From CAYUYV01 sp050331455 (GTDB lineage Bacteria; Pseudomonadota; Alphaproteobacteria; JAJFIK01), in the NCBI GenBank assembly GCA_050331455.1, contig JBHJGV010000032.1:1-62587 (forward strand): 62,587 nucleotides of DNA, given 5' to 3'. Within the stretch, counting starts at the first letter, position 1. The number at the start of each line of letters is the position of its first letter. The position numbers were made by a program, and so were the translations under genes. This document shows, in pieces, positions 54,507 through 62,587 of the stretch. The notes beneath the pieces were generated by a model, which saw only the letters and a program-made list of their open reading frames with translations, was not told the origin of the DNA and searched no databases.

Positions 54507-54950
54507 ATGACCCCATCGGACACGCAAACGCCGACCAACCGGGCCGAAGCCGTGGAGCGGTTCATCAGCCGGGCGCCCTTTGCCCAGACCCTCGGTATGC
54601 GGTGCGACATCCGCGGCGATCAGATGACCGCCATTCTGCCGTTTCGTGAGGCGCTGATCGGCAATGCGGCGATCCGGGCCCTCCATGGCGGCGCCATGGG
54701 CGCATTCCTGGAACTGACGGCCATGGCCCAGGTGTTTCTGGAGTCCGATCTCGACCATCCGCCGCGGCCCATCGACATCACCATCGACTATCTGCGCCAG
54801 GGGCAGGCCGGTGACCTTTACGCCCGGGCCCGGCTCAACAAGATCGGCCGGCGCATGGCGAGTGTCACGGCGGAGGCCTGGCAGGCGGAGCACCAGAAAC
54901 CGGTGGCCGCCCTCCATGGTCATTTTCTCGTCTCCGGCGAGGACGCCTGA
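54507..54950 (+). CDS. PaaI-family hotdog thioesterase (second of a tandem pair)
   Basis: 147 residues. LHGGAMGAFLELTAMA places Glu where the first gene has Asp, and PRPIDITIDYLRQGQAGDL is the conserved strand. Substrate unknown. Together with the preceding gene it could form a heteromer or two activities for one pathway. Confidence 0.85.
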   Translation: MTPSDTQTPTNRAEAVERFISRAPFAQTLGMRCDIRGDQMTAILPFREALIGNAAIRALHGGAMGAFLELTAMAQVFLESDLDHPPRPIDITIDYLRQGQAGDLYARARLNKIGRRMASVTAEAWQAEHQKPVAALHGHFLVSGEDA

Positions 54951-55851
54951 CGGCCTGGCCCGCTGCCCCCGCGATTGTCCTTCAAGCGGGTGTTTCCCCG
55001 ATGAACAAGACTTCTGACGCCGCATTTCCCTTTGTCGGCGCCCTCTGCCCGTCTTTTCAGCCGCCTTTCCGGTCTGGCACGGGGCTTGCCACCCTTTTCG
55101 CAGGGTTTTGACAGGCGGGCTATTGGATGCGTTACAATTTGGTTAGGTCCCAGGGTTTGTTCTCGGCTCTGTGGCATCAAAAACGCATTCCGACGGCAAT
55201 CGACCGACGCGTATCGAATAAGGCGTGACTGTGGTGGGGGATGCGCTTATCACATCTTTAATCAGTGCGCGTGTCCGCGGGCTGCCACACCGGGAATGAC
55301 CGGACCTGTGGTGGCTCTCCTGGACCCCGGCGATGTCCGGCGCATCCAACCCCTGTCGAGACCGGGCGACCCGTCGCCCATTGACGGGGGCGAAGTGACG
55401 ATGAAAGACAGAGTCCCGCGGAGCTGGGGCCCGATTCGTCACTCTTGTCGCACAGACAAGGGTGATGCGGTGGTCCAGATGCGGAGTGTCGAAGGCCGTG
55501 TCTTTTGCCGAACGGGCGGCCTCCGCTCATCGATCCGCCAACGAATCAGCTTGGCACAGGATCCGCGGATAATTCTGTCGAAGGACCATGATCGGTGTGA
55601 TCTGCCGGCCCAAGGCTGTGCAGTATCCCGCAACCGCCCCGGCGCCGTTCTTTCGGGCCAGGTGTTTCCGGGCTTTTACCATCCCACCGGCTGCAAGCGG
55701 TCTATGGGTTCAAAGCGGCGTCCACGGACAGCTCAGCCTGTGCCATCGCGGGCGGTGCACCGAAACGGGACGATCGAACCGGAACGCAAGGCCGGTGCGT
55801 CCAGGGATAATAAGGTAACCGCAGTCAAAGCGGCTTTAACTGGGGAACACC
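54951..55851. other. 900-bp leader region of the giant RTX gene
   Basis: No credible coding frame: the frames here are Arg/Cys-rich and lack domains and ribosome-binding sites. It holds a TTGACA...TACAAT promoter candidate (55108-55138), leaving a leader of ~700 bases, and a small inverted repeat CCGC-N7-GCGG just before the GGGGAA ribosome-binding site of the giant gene. A long regulated leader or an unseen small RNA is possible. Confidence 0.5.
55108..55138 (+). promoter_or_regulatory. sigma-70-type promoter candidate
   Basis: Perfect TTGACA (55108-55113) and TACAAT (55133-55138), but the 19-bp spacer is longer than the ideal 17. Confidence 0.5.
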
Positions 55852-58800
55852 ATGGTTGATTTGGTAACGAATTTGGGTGGGCCGGCTGGTTTCGGTGAAA
55901 ACAGCGTCTCTCGCAATGACGACGGCAGCAGTCCGCTGATCGATCTGTCATCGCTGTTTCCTGGCGGTCTTAATTTTTTTGGCGAAAATTTTTCTTCCGT
56001 CTTCGTCAATACGAACGGCAATGTCACGCTTGATAATCCATTGGCGACATTCACGCCCTTCGGCATTACCGGTGAGTCCGTGCCCGGCTTTTTTCCGTTC
56101 TTTGCCGATGTGGACACCCGTGAGGCCTTCGATGGGAGCGGACCTGAAGACTTGGGCGGCTTCGAGATCAGGACCGGGGATGAGGCGTTCCCAGTGAGCC
56201 TCAACGCCATCGATCCGGGGGCCGGTACCTCCCAAGGCACGAACCTGATCTATTATGATCTTGATACGGATAATAGGATTTTCACGGCGACCTGGGACGA
56301 TGTGGGGTTCTTCCCGACAAACACCACGAACACCAACGCCTTTCAGGTGCAGCTTGTCGATCAGAGTGCAGAATTTGAAGACGGCGATTTCGACATCATC
56401 TTCAATTATGAGGACATAAACTGGACCACCGGAGGCGCCAGTGGTGGCGACGGCAACGGTCTCGGCGGGACCGTGGCGCGGGTCGGCTACACGGCCGGAA
56501 CCGGCGAGCCCGGAACATTTTTCGAGTTTCCGGAGTCCGGTTTCCAAAGCGAGATTCTCGATCTGGAGAACCGTTCCAATGTGGGCGTGCCGGGACAATT
56601 CATTTTCCCCGTGCGGAACGGTCTGGTCGCCAATGTCGTGACCATCGAAAGCTCTGGCCCCGTACAGGAAGGCAATGACGGGGACCGCACGGACATCATC
56701 TTCACGGTCTCGCGCACACTGGATACCGGAGACCAGACCTTCCAATACACGATCACGGGCTTCGGCGACGATCCGGCCGACGATGCCGACGTGGAGGAAA
56801 GTATCCCCGCGGAACTGGGCTTCGTCACCATCGAGGATGGCGAGACCAGCGCCACCTTCACGGTCACGGTGATCGGCGACACCATCGTCGAAGAGACCGA
56901 GACTTTTATCGTGACCCTGGACGATACGGTTCTGGACGGCGCGCCGAGCGTCGATCCGGAGCCGGACCCTTTCCCCGATCCCGATGGCGCGCCCGAACCC
57001 AATGTCGTGTTCGGTAACCGTCAGGCCATCGGCACCATCATCAATGATGATGGCCTGCCACCGCCGCCGCCCATCGGGTTCGAAGCGGACATTTTCGGCG
57101 ATCCCCATCTCGTCACTCTGGACGGTCTTGGTTACAGCTTCCAGTCCGCGGGTGAATACATCCTCGCTCGTGCGACCTCCGGCGACGCCCTTGAAATCCA
57201 GGTGCGCACCCAACCCGTCGGCGATCTCGTGACCGTGAACACGGCCATGGCGACCCGGGTCGGCACCTCGACCGTCAGTATCGATGCGCGGGCCGACCAA
57301 CCCTTGATCGTGAATGGAGTGCCCACGGACATTCCGGAGGGCAGCACCAATATCAGCACGGGCGGTGGACAGGTCTTCCTGATCGATAACGTCTACACCA
57401 TCGTCTATCCGAATGGCGAACAGGTTAAGGTCACCGTGTTCGACAGCGACCGGCTCGATGTGTGCCTGGTCCTTGATGGCGGCCGCGCCAGTGGCAGTTT
57501 CGAAGGTTTGCTGGGCAATCTCGACGGGAACCCGACCAACGATCTCCAAGTGGTCGGCGATCCCTCACCCTTGTCCCTGCCCGTGGACTTCGACGTTTTG
57601 TACAATGATTTCGCCGACAGCTGGCGGATCACGAATGACACGTCCCTGTTCACCTACGGGCCGGGCCAGGACACGAACACGTTCCAGCTCCTGGATTTCC
57701 CGCCGCAGGAAGTGACCGTCGATGACCTGCCGGACGACCTTGTCTCCGCCGCCGAGGCATTGCTCGATCAGCAGGGTGTGACCGACCCCATCATCCGCGA
57801 GCAGACGATTGTCGATCTTGTGCTGACGGGCGATCCGTCCTTTGCTGAGGGGGCCACAAATCTGGCGGCCGAGCCCACCGAAATGGCGCCCGAGCTCGAC
57901 AATGCGCCGGACCCCGTGCCGCTGATCGGCGTGTCGGCCACCTCCACGTCCCAGCCTGAAGGCGATGCCGGCTCCACCCTGTTCACCTTCGAGGTCTTCC
58001 GTTCGGGAAGCACGGCCGGTGTCCTGGACGGCACATTCACGGTGGCCGGAAGCGGCGCCAACCCCGCCAATGCCGCCGATTTCGGGGGTGCCCTGCCGTC
58101 GGGCGTCTTCAGTTTCGCCGATGGCGACGAGACCGAAACGATTAGCGTGCTGGTCAGCGGCGATACCGTGGCGGAGACGGACGAGCGTTTCACCGTCACG
58201 ATCAACACCACGGATCCTTCGGCGCTGGTTGCTGCACCAACGGCCTCCTCGATCATCCGGAACGATGATGCCACGCCCCTGCCGGTCATCGGTTTCACGG
58301 TGGATGTGCCGGATGCAGAGGGCACCGGCGCCGACAGTACGGTGGAAATCGAGGTGATCCGGAGCGGCTCGACGCTTGAGGCAAGCTCTGTGGATGTGGT
58401 CATCGGGCCGGGCAGTGGTGACAGCGCCGATTCCGATGATTTCGCGGAAGGCGAGGACATGGTCACGGTCGCGTTCATGCCCGGCGAGACCAACAAGCTC
58501 GTCACGTTCGACATTGTCGGGGACAGCACGCCGGAGCCGGATGAAAGCTTCGAGGTCACGCTGACCAACGTCTCCGGCGCGACGCTTGATCCCGACGCGT
58601 CTGTTTTCGAGGGTGTCATCGTCAATGACGACGGCGATGCGCCTGTGGTTTCTGTTCCCATGGGTCTTGAGGAGTTTCCTGCCGTGTTTGAGCTTTCAGA
58701 TCTCGACGGTGGCAACGGGTTTGTCATCAATGGCGTCAACGAGGGCGACCAGGCCGGTTTTGCCGTGTCCGGCGCCGGCGACATCAACAATGACGGCTTT

Positions 58801-61800
58801 CAAGACATTATCGTCGGCGCCCGCTTTGCCGACGGCGGTGCCACCGACAGCGGCGTCACCTATGTGGTCTTTGGCGGCCTTGGTTTCGGTGCCGATGGCA
58901 GCGTCGACCTGTCGACCCTCGACGGGTCCAACGGCTTCGCCTTGAACGGGGTCGGCAATGGCGTGGACGGCAGCGCCCTCACGGGCGGCTTCCTCGACGT
59001 GTCCAGCCTGGGTGACGTCAATGGGGACGGCATCGACGATTTGATCATCGGTGCGGATGAAGTTGACATCGACGGCCGCGTGGATACGGGCCAGAGCTAT
59101 GTGGTCTTCGGATCGTCCACGGGCTTTTCCGCGGAACTCGCCCTGTCGTCCCTGAACGGATCGAATGGCTTCACGCTGGACGGTCTGGGGTTCGGCACCG
59201 TGTTCGGATCGTCGGTCTCGGGCGTGGGCGACATCAACGATGACGGCGTGAACGACTTCATCATCGGCTCCTTCGGCGCCAATGCAAACGGCCGCAACGA
59301 CAGCGGCGAAAGCTATGTGGTCTTCGGCGGCTCCGGCCTCGGCAGCACCGGCTCGTTCAATCCCCGCGACCTGAATGGCGGCAACGGCTTCCAGATCGAA
59401 GGCATCGACATTGCCGACCGGTCGGGCCGTTCGGTCTCCGGGGCCGGCGACGTGAATGGCGACGGCATCGACGACCTGATTATTGGCGCCACATTCGGCG
59501 ATCCAGGCGGGCGTCTGCTGGCCGGCGAAAGCTATGTGGTCTTCGGCTCCAGCACCGGTTTCCAGGGCGATCTCGAACTGTCTTCCCTGGACGGACGGAA
59601 TGGCTTCCAGCTGAACGGCATTGGGGCCGGCGACGCGTCGGCCCGCTCGGTCTCCAGTGCGGGCGATGTAAACGGCGACGGCATCGACGATCTCATCGTG
59701 GCCGGTGAGCGGGCCGACGGTCCGGGTGCCAATGATCGCGGCGAGTCCTATGTGGTCTTCGGTTCGACCCAGTTCGGCTCGACGGGCGCCGCTGCCGAGC
59801 TGGAGTTCTCCGAACTCGATGGCACCAACGGCTTTATCCTGACCGGCGTCGACGGTGGCGACTTTACGGGACGGTCCGTGTCCAGCGCGGGCGATCTCAA
59901 CAAGGACGGCTTTGGTGACCTGATCATTGGTGCCGTCGGCGCCGATCCGGACGGACGTCCCCAGGCCGGCCAAAGCTATGTGGTGTTCGGGTCGAGCGAT
60001 CTGGGTGCGTCCGGCAGCCAGTCCCTCGGCGATCTGGACGGCGACAATGGGTTCATCGTCAACGGTGTGATGCCGAATGACCTGTCCGGCGGCTCGGTGG
60101 CCGGGACGGGCGACGTCAATGGCGACGGCGTCGACGACCTCATCATCGGGGCCTATCTGGCGGATGTGGACGGTGCGGTCGATGCGGGCGAGGCCTATGT
60201 GATCTTCGGGGTGGCCGCCACCGGTCCGACCACGGAAATCACGAGTGCGGTAGGCGACGTGTCCTCCGGTGAAGCCTTCGAGGTCACGGTCACCTTCAGC
60301 GACGATGTGACGGGCTTCGACGCCTCGGACCTCATCGTGTCCGGCGGCAGCGTATCGGGTCCCGTGACGGAAGTTGATGCCCGCACCTACACTGCCCTGA
60401 TCGATCCCTCAGGGCGCGGTGTGCTCAGCGTCGATGTGGGCTCCGGGGCCGCCACCGACAGCGGAGGCCTCGACAACCAGGCGGCCGCCGCCTTCCTGAT
60501 CGATGTGGCGGGCCTCAATCTCGACGATCTCGACGGTGCCAACGGCATCATGATCACGGGCGCCAATGCAGGCGACGAGTCGGGCTTCACCGTATCCGGT
60601 GCCGGCGACATCAATGACGATGGCTTCCAGGATCTGCTGATCGGCGCGCGCAAAGCGGATGGCGGCGCCACGGACAGCGGCGTGACCTATGTGGTCTTTG
60701 GCGGCTCGGGTCTGGGTACGACCATCGATCTGTCCGGCATTGATGGAACGAACGGCTTTGCCCTCAACGGCATCGGCGCCGGGGATGGCCACCGCCTCGA
60801 TGTGTCCAATCTGGGTGACATCAATGACGATGGCATCGACGACCTGATCATCGGTGCCGACCTCGCCGATGTGGACGGGCGGACGGACACCGGCCAGAGC
60901 TATGTGGTCTTCGGCTCATCGGACGGTTTCGACTCCGAACTCGACCTGTCGTCCCTCGACGGCACGAACGGCTTCACCATGGATGGGCTCGGCTTCGGAA
61001 CGTTTTTCGGGACATCCGTCTCGGGGGCCGGGGACATCAACGATGACGGCGTCAACGACCTGATCGTCGGCTCCTTCGGGGCGAATGCGAACGGTCTCAA
61101 TGACAGCGGCGAAAGCTATGTCGTGTTCGGCGGTTCGGGGCTGGGGGCTTCGGGCTCTTTTGATCCCCGTGATCTCAACGGCGCCAACGGCTTCCAGATC
61201 GAAGGGATCGACATCGCCGACCGCTCGGGCCGCTCGGTGTCCTGGGCGGGAGACGTGAACGGCGACACTATCGACGACCTCGTGATCGGCGCGGTGTTCG
61301 GCGATCCGGACGGCCGCCTGCTGGCCGGCGAAAGCTATGTGGTGTTCGGCTCCAGCGAGTCCTTCCGCGGCGATCTGGAACTGTCGGAACTGGACGGCAC
61401 GAACGGCTTTACCATCAATGGTATCGATGCCGGCGATGCGTCGGGCCGGGAGGTTTCCGGGGCCGGCGACGTCAATGGCGATGGGATCGGTGACCTGATC
61501 ATCTCCGCCGAACGCGGCGACCGGACCGGGGACGACAATGCCGGCGAGAGCTATGTCCTCTTCGGCACATCCAATCCGGATGCGACGGTTGAGCTGTCGT
61601 CCCTTGACGGCACCAACGGCTTCATCCTCGGGGGCATCGAGGCCGGGGATTTTGCCGGCCGTGTCGTGGCCTCCGCCGGTGACATCAACCAGGACGGCTT
61701 CGACGACATCATTGTCGGCGCGGTGCGGGCCAACCCGGACGGGCGGACCAATGCGGGCCAGAGCTATGTGATCTTCGGGGCCTCGGATGTGGGCGCGTCG

Positions 61801-62394
61801 GGCACCTGGTCGCTCGGCGACCTCGACGGTGCGGACGGCTTCTTCGTCAACGGCATCACCCCCAATGACCTGTCCGGCGGCGCCGCCGACGGCACCGGCG
61901 ATGTCAATGGCGACGGCTTCGATGACCTGATCATCGGCGCCTATCTCGCCGATCCCAACGGGCGGAACGGCGCCGGCGAGAGCTATGTCGTGTTCGGCTC
62001 GGACATGCCGGGTCGTGTGGTGGCCGGTGACGACAGCGCCGAAGCCCTGACCGGGACCGCGGGCAACGACGCGCTGCGCGGGGCCGGCGGCAACGACACC
62101 CTGACCGGCGGAGACGGCGACGACACCTTCGTGCTCGATGTTCAGTTCGGAGACGATGTGATCGTCGATTTCGACCAGGCCGGCGACGATGTGATCAATG
62201 CTCGCACCACCGGGGACAGTTTCGACACGTTCGACGTGAACGCGGATGACACGGTGGATGCCACGGATGTGGGTCTCACGGACCGCCTCAGCCTCGAAAA
62301 CGGCGCAACCGCCCTCAGCCTGACCTTCGCCGACGGCTCCACCCTGCTGCTGGAAAACACCATCGCCCTGCAGGAAGACGACTTCGCCTTCTAA
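55852..62394 (+). CDS. giant type I secreted protein: NIDO, Calx-beta, VWD, Ig-like and two FG-GAP propellers
   Basis: 2180 residues, very acidic, no Sec signal. In order: nidogen-like domain (~10-250; INWTTGGASGGDGNGLGGT), Calx-beta (~260-400), VWD-like domain (~410-570; ADIFGDPHLVTLDG, GLLGNLDGNPTNDLQ), two more Calx-beta (~690-930), a seven-bladed FG-GAP propeller (~946-1453), an Ig-like domain (~1455-1555), a second seven-bladed propeller (~1555-2050), two or three RTX nonapeptides and a C-terminal secretion module like that of the gene at 3924. The blades carry DxNxDG calcium loops. Surface adhesin or matrix protein is inferred; no catalytic domain seen. GGGGAA before ATG 55852. Confidence 0.9.
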   Translation: MVDLVTNLGGPAGFGENSVSRNDDGSSPLIDLSSLFPGGLNFFGENFSSVFVNTNGNVTLDNPLATFTPFGITGESVPGFFPFFADVDTREAFDGSGPEDLGGFEIRTGDEAFPVSLNAIDPGAGTSQGTNLIYYDLDTDNRIFTATWDDVGFFPTNTTNTNAFQVQLVDQSAEFEDGDFDIIFNYEDINWTTGGASGGDGNGLGGTVARVGYTAGTGEPGTFFEFPESGFQSEILDLENRSNVGVPGQFIFPVRNGLVANVVTIESSGPVQEGNDGDRTDIIFTVSRTLDTGDQTFQYTITGFGDDPADDADVEESIPAELGFVTIEDGETSATFTVTVIGDTIVEETETFIVTLDDTVLDGAPSVDPEPDPFPDPDGAPEPNVVFGNRQAIGTIINDDGLPPPPPIGFEADIFGDPHLVTLDGLGYSFQSAGEYILARATSGDALEIQVRTQPVGDLVTVNTAMATRVGTSTVSIDARADQPLIVNGVPTDIPEGSTNISTGGGQVFLIDNVYTIVYPNGEQVKVTVFDSDRLDVCLVLDGGRASGSFEGLLGNLDGNPTNDLQVVGDPSPLSLPVDFDVLYNDFADSWRITNDTSLFTYGPGQDTNTFQLLDFPPQEVTVDDLPDDLVSAAEALLDQQGVTDPIIREQTIVDLVLTGDPSFAEGATNLAAEPTEMAPELDNAPDPVPLIGVSATSTSQPEGDAGSTLFTFEVFRSGSTAGVLDGTFTVAGSGANPANAADFGGALPSGVFSFADGDETETISVLVSGDTVAETDERFTVTINTTDPSALVAAPTASSIIRNDDATPLPVIGFTVDVPDAEGTGADSTVEIEVIRSGSTLEASSVDVVIGPGSGDSADSDDFAEGEDMVTVAFMPGETNKLVTFDIVGDSTPEPDESFEVTLTNVSGATLDPDASVFEGVIVNDDGDAPVVSVPMGLEEFPAVFELSDLDGGNGFVINGVNEGDQAGFAVSGAGDINNDGFQDIIVGARFADGGATDSGVTYVVFGGLGFGADGSVDLSTLDGSNGFALNGVGNGVDGSALTGGFLDVSSLGDVNGDGIDDLIIGADEVDIDGRVDTGQSYVVFGSSTGFSAELALSSLNGSNGFTLDGLGFGTVFGSSVSGVGDINDDGVNDFIIGSFGANANGRNDSGESYVVFGGSGLGSTGSFNPRDLNGGNGFQIEGIDIADRSGRSVSGAGDVNGDGIDDLIIGATFGDPGGRLLAGESYVVFGSSTGFQGDLELSSLDGRNGFQLNGIGAGDASARSVSSAGDVNGDGIDDLIVAGERADGPGANDRGESYVVFGSTQFGSTGAAAELEFSELDGTNGFILTGVDGGDFTGRSVSSAGDLNKDGFGDLIIGAVGADPDGRPQAGQSYVVFGSSDLGASGSQSLGDLDGDNGFIVNGVMPNDLSGGSVAGTGDVNGDGVDDLIIGAYLADVDGAVDAGEAYVIFGVAATGPTTEITSAVGDVSSGEAFEVTVTFSDDVTGFDASDLIVSGGSVSGPVTEVDARTYTALIDPSGRGVLSVDVGSGAATDSGGLDNQAAAAFLIDVAGLNLDDLDGANGIMITGANAGDESGFTVSGAGDINDDGFQDLLIGARKADGGATDSGVTYVVFGGSGLGTTIDLSGIDGTNGFALNGIGAGDGHRLDVSNLGDINDDGIDDLIIGADLADVDGRTDTGQSYVVFGSSDGFDSELDLSSLDGTNGFTMDGLGFGTFFGTSVSGAGDINDDGVNDLIVGSFGANANGLNDSGESYVVFGGSGLGASGSFDPRDLNGANGFQIEGIDIADRSGRSVSWAGDVNGDTIDDLVIGAVFGDPDGRLLAGESYVVFGSSESFRGDLELSELDGTNGFTINGIDAGDASGREVSGAGDVNGDGIGDLIISAERGDRTGDDNAGESYVLFGTSNPDATVELSSLDGTNGFILGGIEAGDFAGRVVASAGDINQDGFDDIIVGAVRANPDGRTNAGQSYVIFGASDVGASGTWSLGDLDGADGFFVNGITPNDLSGGAADGTGDVNGDGFDDLIIGAYLADPNGRNGAGESYVVFGSDMPGRVVAGDDSAEALTGTAGNDALRGAGGNDTLTGGDGDDTFVLDVQFGDDVIVDFDQAGDDVINARTTGDSFDTFDVNADDTVDATDVGLTDRLSLENGATALSLTFADGSTLLLENTIALQEDDFAF
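58687..62001 (+). repeat. two seven-unit FG-GAP repeat blocks
   Basis: Block 1 (58687-60210) and block 2 (60514-62001) each have seven ~210-bp units. Unit n of block 1 resembles unit n of block 2 best (for example both unit 4 copies have FQIEGIDIADRSGRSVS), showing that the whole block duplicated. Confidence 0.9.
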
Positions 62395-62431
62395 AGACGG
62401 CTCTTCTCCGGTCCTGTTCCGGACAGGCATG

Positions 62432-62466
62432 GGCCCGCGCGATCCGACCGATCGCGCGGGCCTTTT
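62432..62466 (+). terminator. intrinsic terminator of the giant gene
   Basis: A 12-13-bp stem (GGCCCGCGCGAT / ATCGCGCGGGCC) followed by TTTT, 38 bp past the stop codon. Confidence 0.88.
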
Positions 62467-62504
62467 AGTTGATCGGGGGGAAGGGTGGCCCGCGGGCCCC
62501 CTGT

Positions 62505-62532
62505 TTGACAGGCCCTGCGCAACGCAGATACT
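62505..62532 (+). promoter_or_regulatory. sigma-70-type promoter candidate at the window end
   Basis: TTGACA (62505-62510), 16-bp spacer, GATACT. It would serve a gene beyond the window. Confidence 0.45.
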
Positions 62533-62587
62533 CCACCCGGACTAGTGAGAAACAACCGCAAGCCGTGAGCGGAGATGATTGAAGGGG

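Noticed and set aside
55032..55859. Plus-strand frame of 275 codons before the giant gene
   Set aside because: Arg/Cys-rich, no domain, no ribosome-binding site, and it overlaps the start of the giant gene in another frame.
60916..62430. Minus-strand open frame of 504 codons
   Set aside because: Antisense to the FG-GAP repeats; its periodicity copies that of the sense repeats.

Overview
The window is high-GC DNA that reads as a motile alphaproteobacterium. The markers are a FliX flagellar regulator, an alphaproteobacterial DksA with one cysteine, a DUF6468-type gene fused to the end of fliM by an ATGA overlap, a BTLCP-family cysteine proteinase, and flagellar operons preceded by sigma-54 (-24/-12) motifs and CtrA-like boxes. 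I see no genus-level marker. I see no tRNA, rRNA, CRISPR array, integrase or transposase, so this looks like chromosomal backbone.

Layout. (1) 135-3588: a four-gene methylthioadenosine (MTA) salvage operon, mtnP-apt-mtnA-class II aldolase, matching the DHAP shunt. (2) 3924-6461: a secreted protein with a seven-bladed FG-GAP propeller and RTX repeats. (3) 7056-13348: a peptidoglycan amidase with a degenerate glucosaminidase domain, an outer-membrane barrel, a REP-like palindromic element, an orphan AceE/transketolase-type enzyme and a lipoprotein. (4) 13653-17815: an unusual soluble FtsH-like protease, a short-chain dehydrogenase and a small lipoprotein. (5) 17820-22297 (minus): an exopolysaccharide operon with an O-antigen polymerase/ligase, a Wzc-type tyrosine kinase/co-polymerase and an anchored protein. 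(6) 22621-34402: mostly housekeeping genes, including a BTLCP lipoprotein, gyrA, a family 5 uracil-DNA glycosylase, a NYN nuclease-like protein, folK, rpoZ, rsh (SpoT/RelA) and an exported formylglycine-generating-enzyme homologue. (7) 34386-53670: a flagellar region with flgI-flgJ-flgN, fliX, flgF-flgG-flgA-flgH, fliL-fliM plus a stator-related module, fliO-fliP and flgB-flgC-fliE, interrupted by dksA, a VOC protein and a YbjN-like exported protein. (8) 54032-54950: two tandem hotdog thioesterases. (9) 55852-62394: a 2180-residue type I secreted protein with nidogen-like, VWD, Calx-beta and Ig-like domains and two complete seven-bladed FG-GAP propellers.

How the genes work together. The first operon recycles the adenine and ribose carbons of MTA. 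The flagellar genes build the rod, the P and L rings, part of the export gate and the C-ring/stator interface. The placement of sigma-54 motifs before flgI, flgF and flgB and of CtrA-like boxes before fliX and between fliO and flgB suggests a Caulobacter-like class II/III hierarchy with FliX as checkpoint. The two large secreted propeller proteins and the exopolysaccharide operon point to a surface/biofilm function. No type I secretion ABC transporter lies in the window.

The most unusual items are the giant protein whose complete propeller was duplicated as a unit, a stator-like module with two MotB-type proteins of which only one keeps the proton-channel aspartate, a tandem-AAA M41 protease without membrane segments, and an exported formylglycine-generating enzyme.
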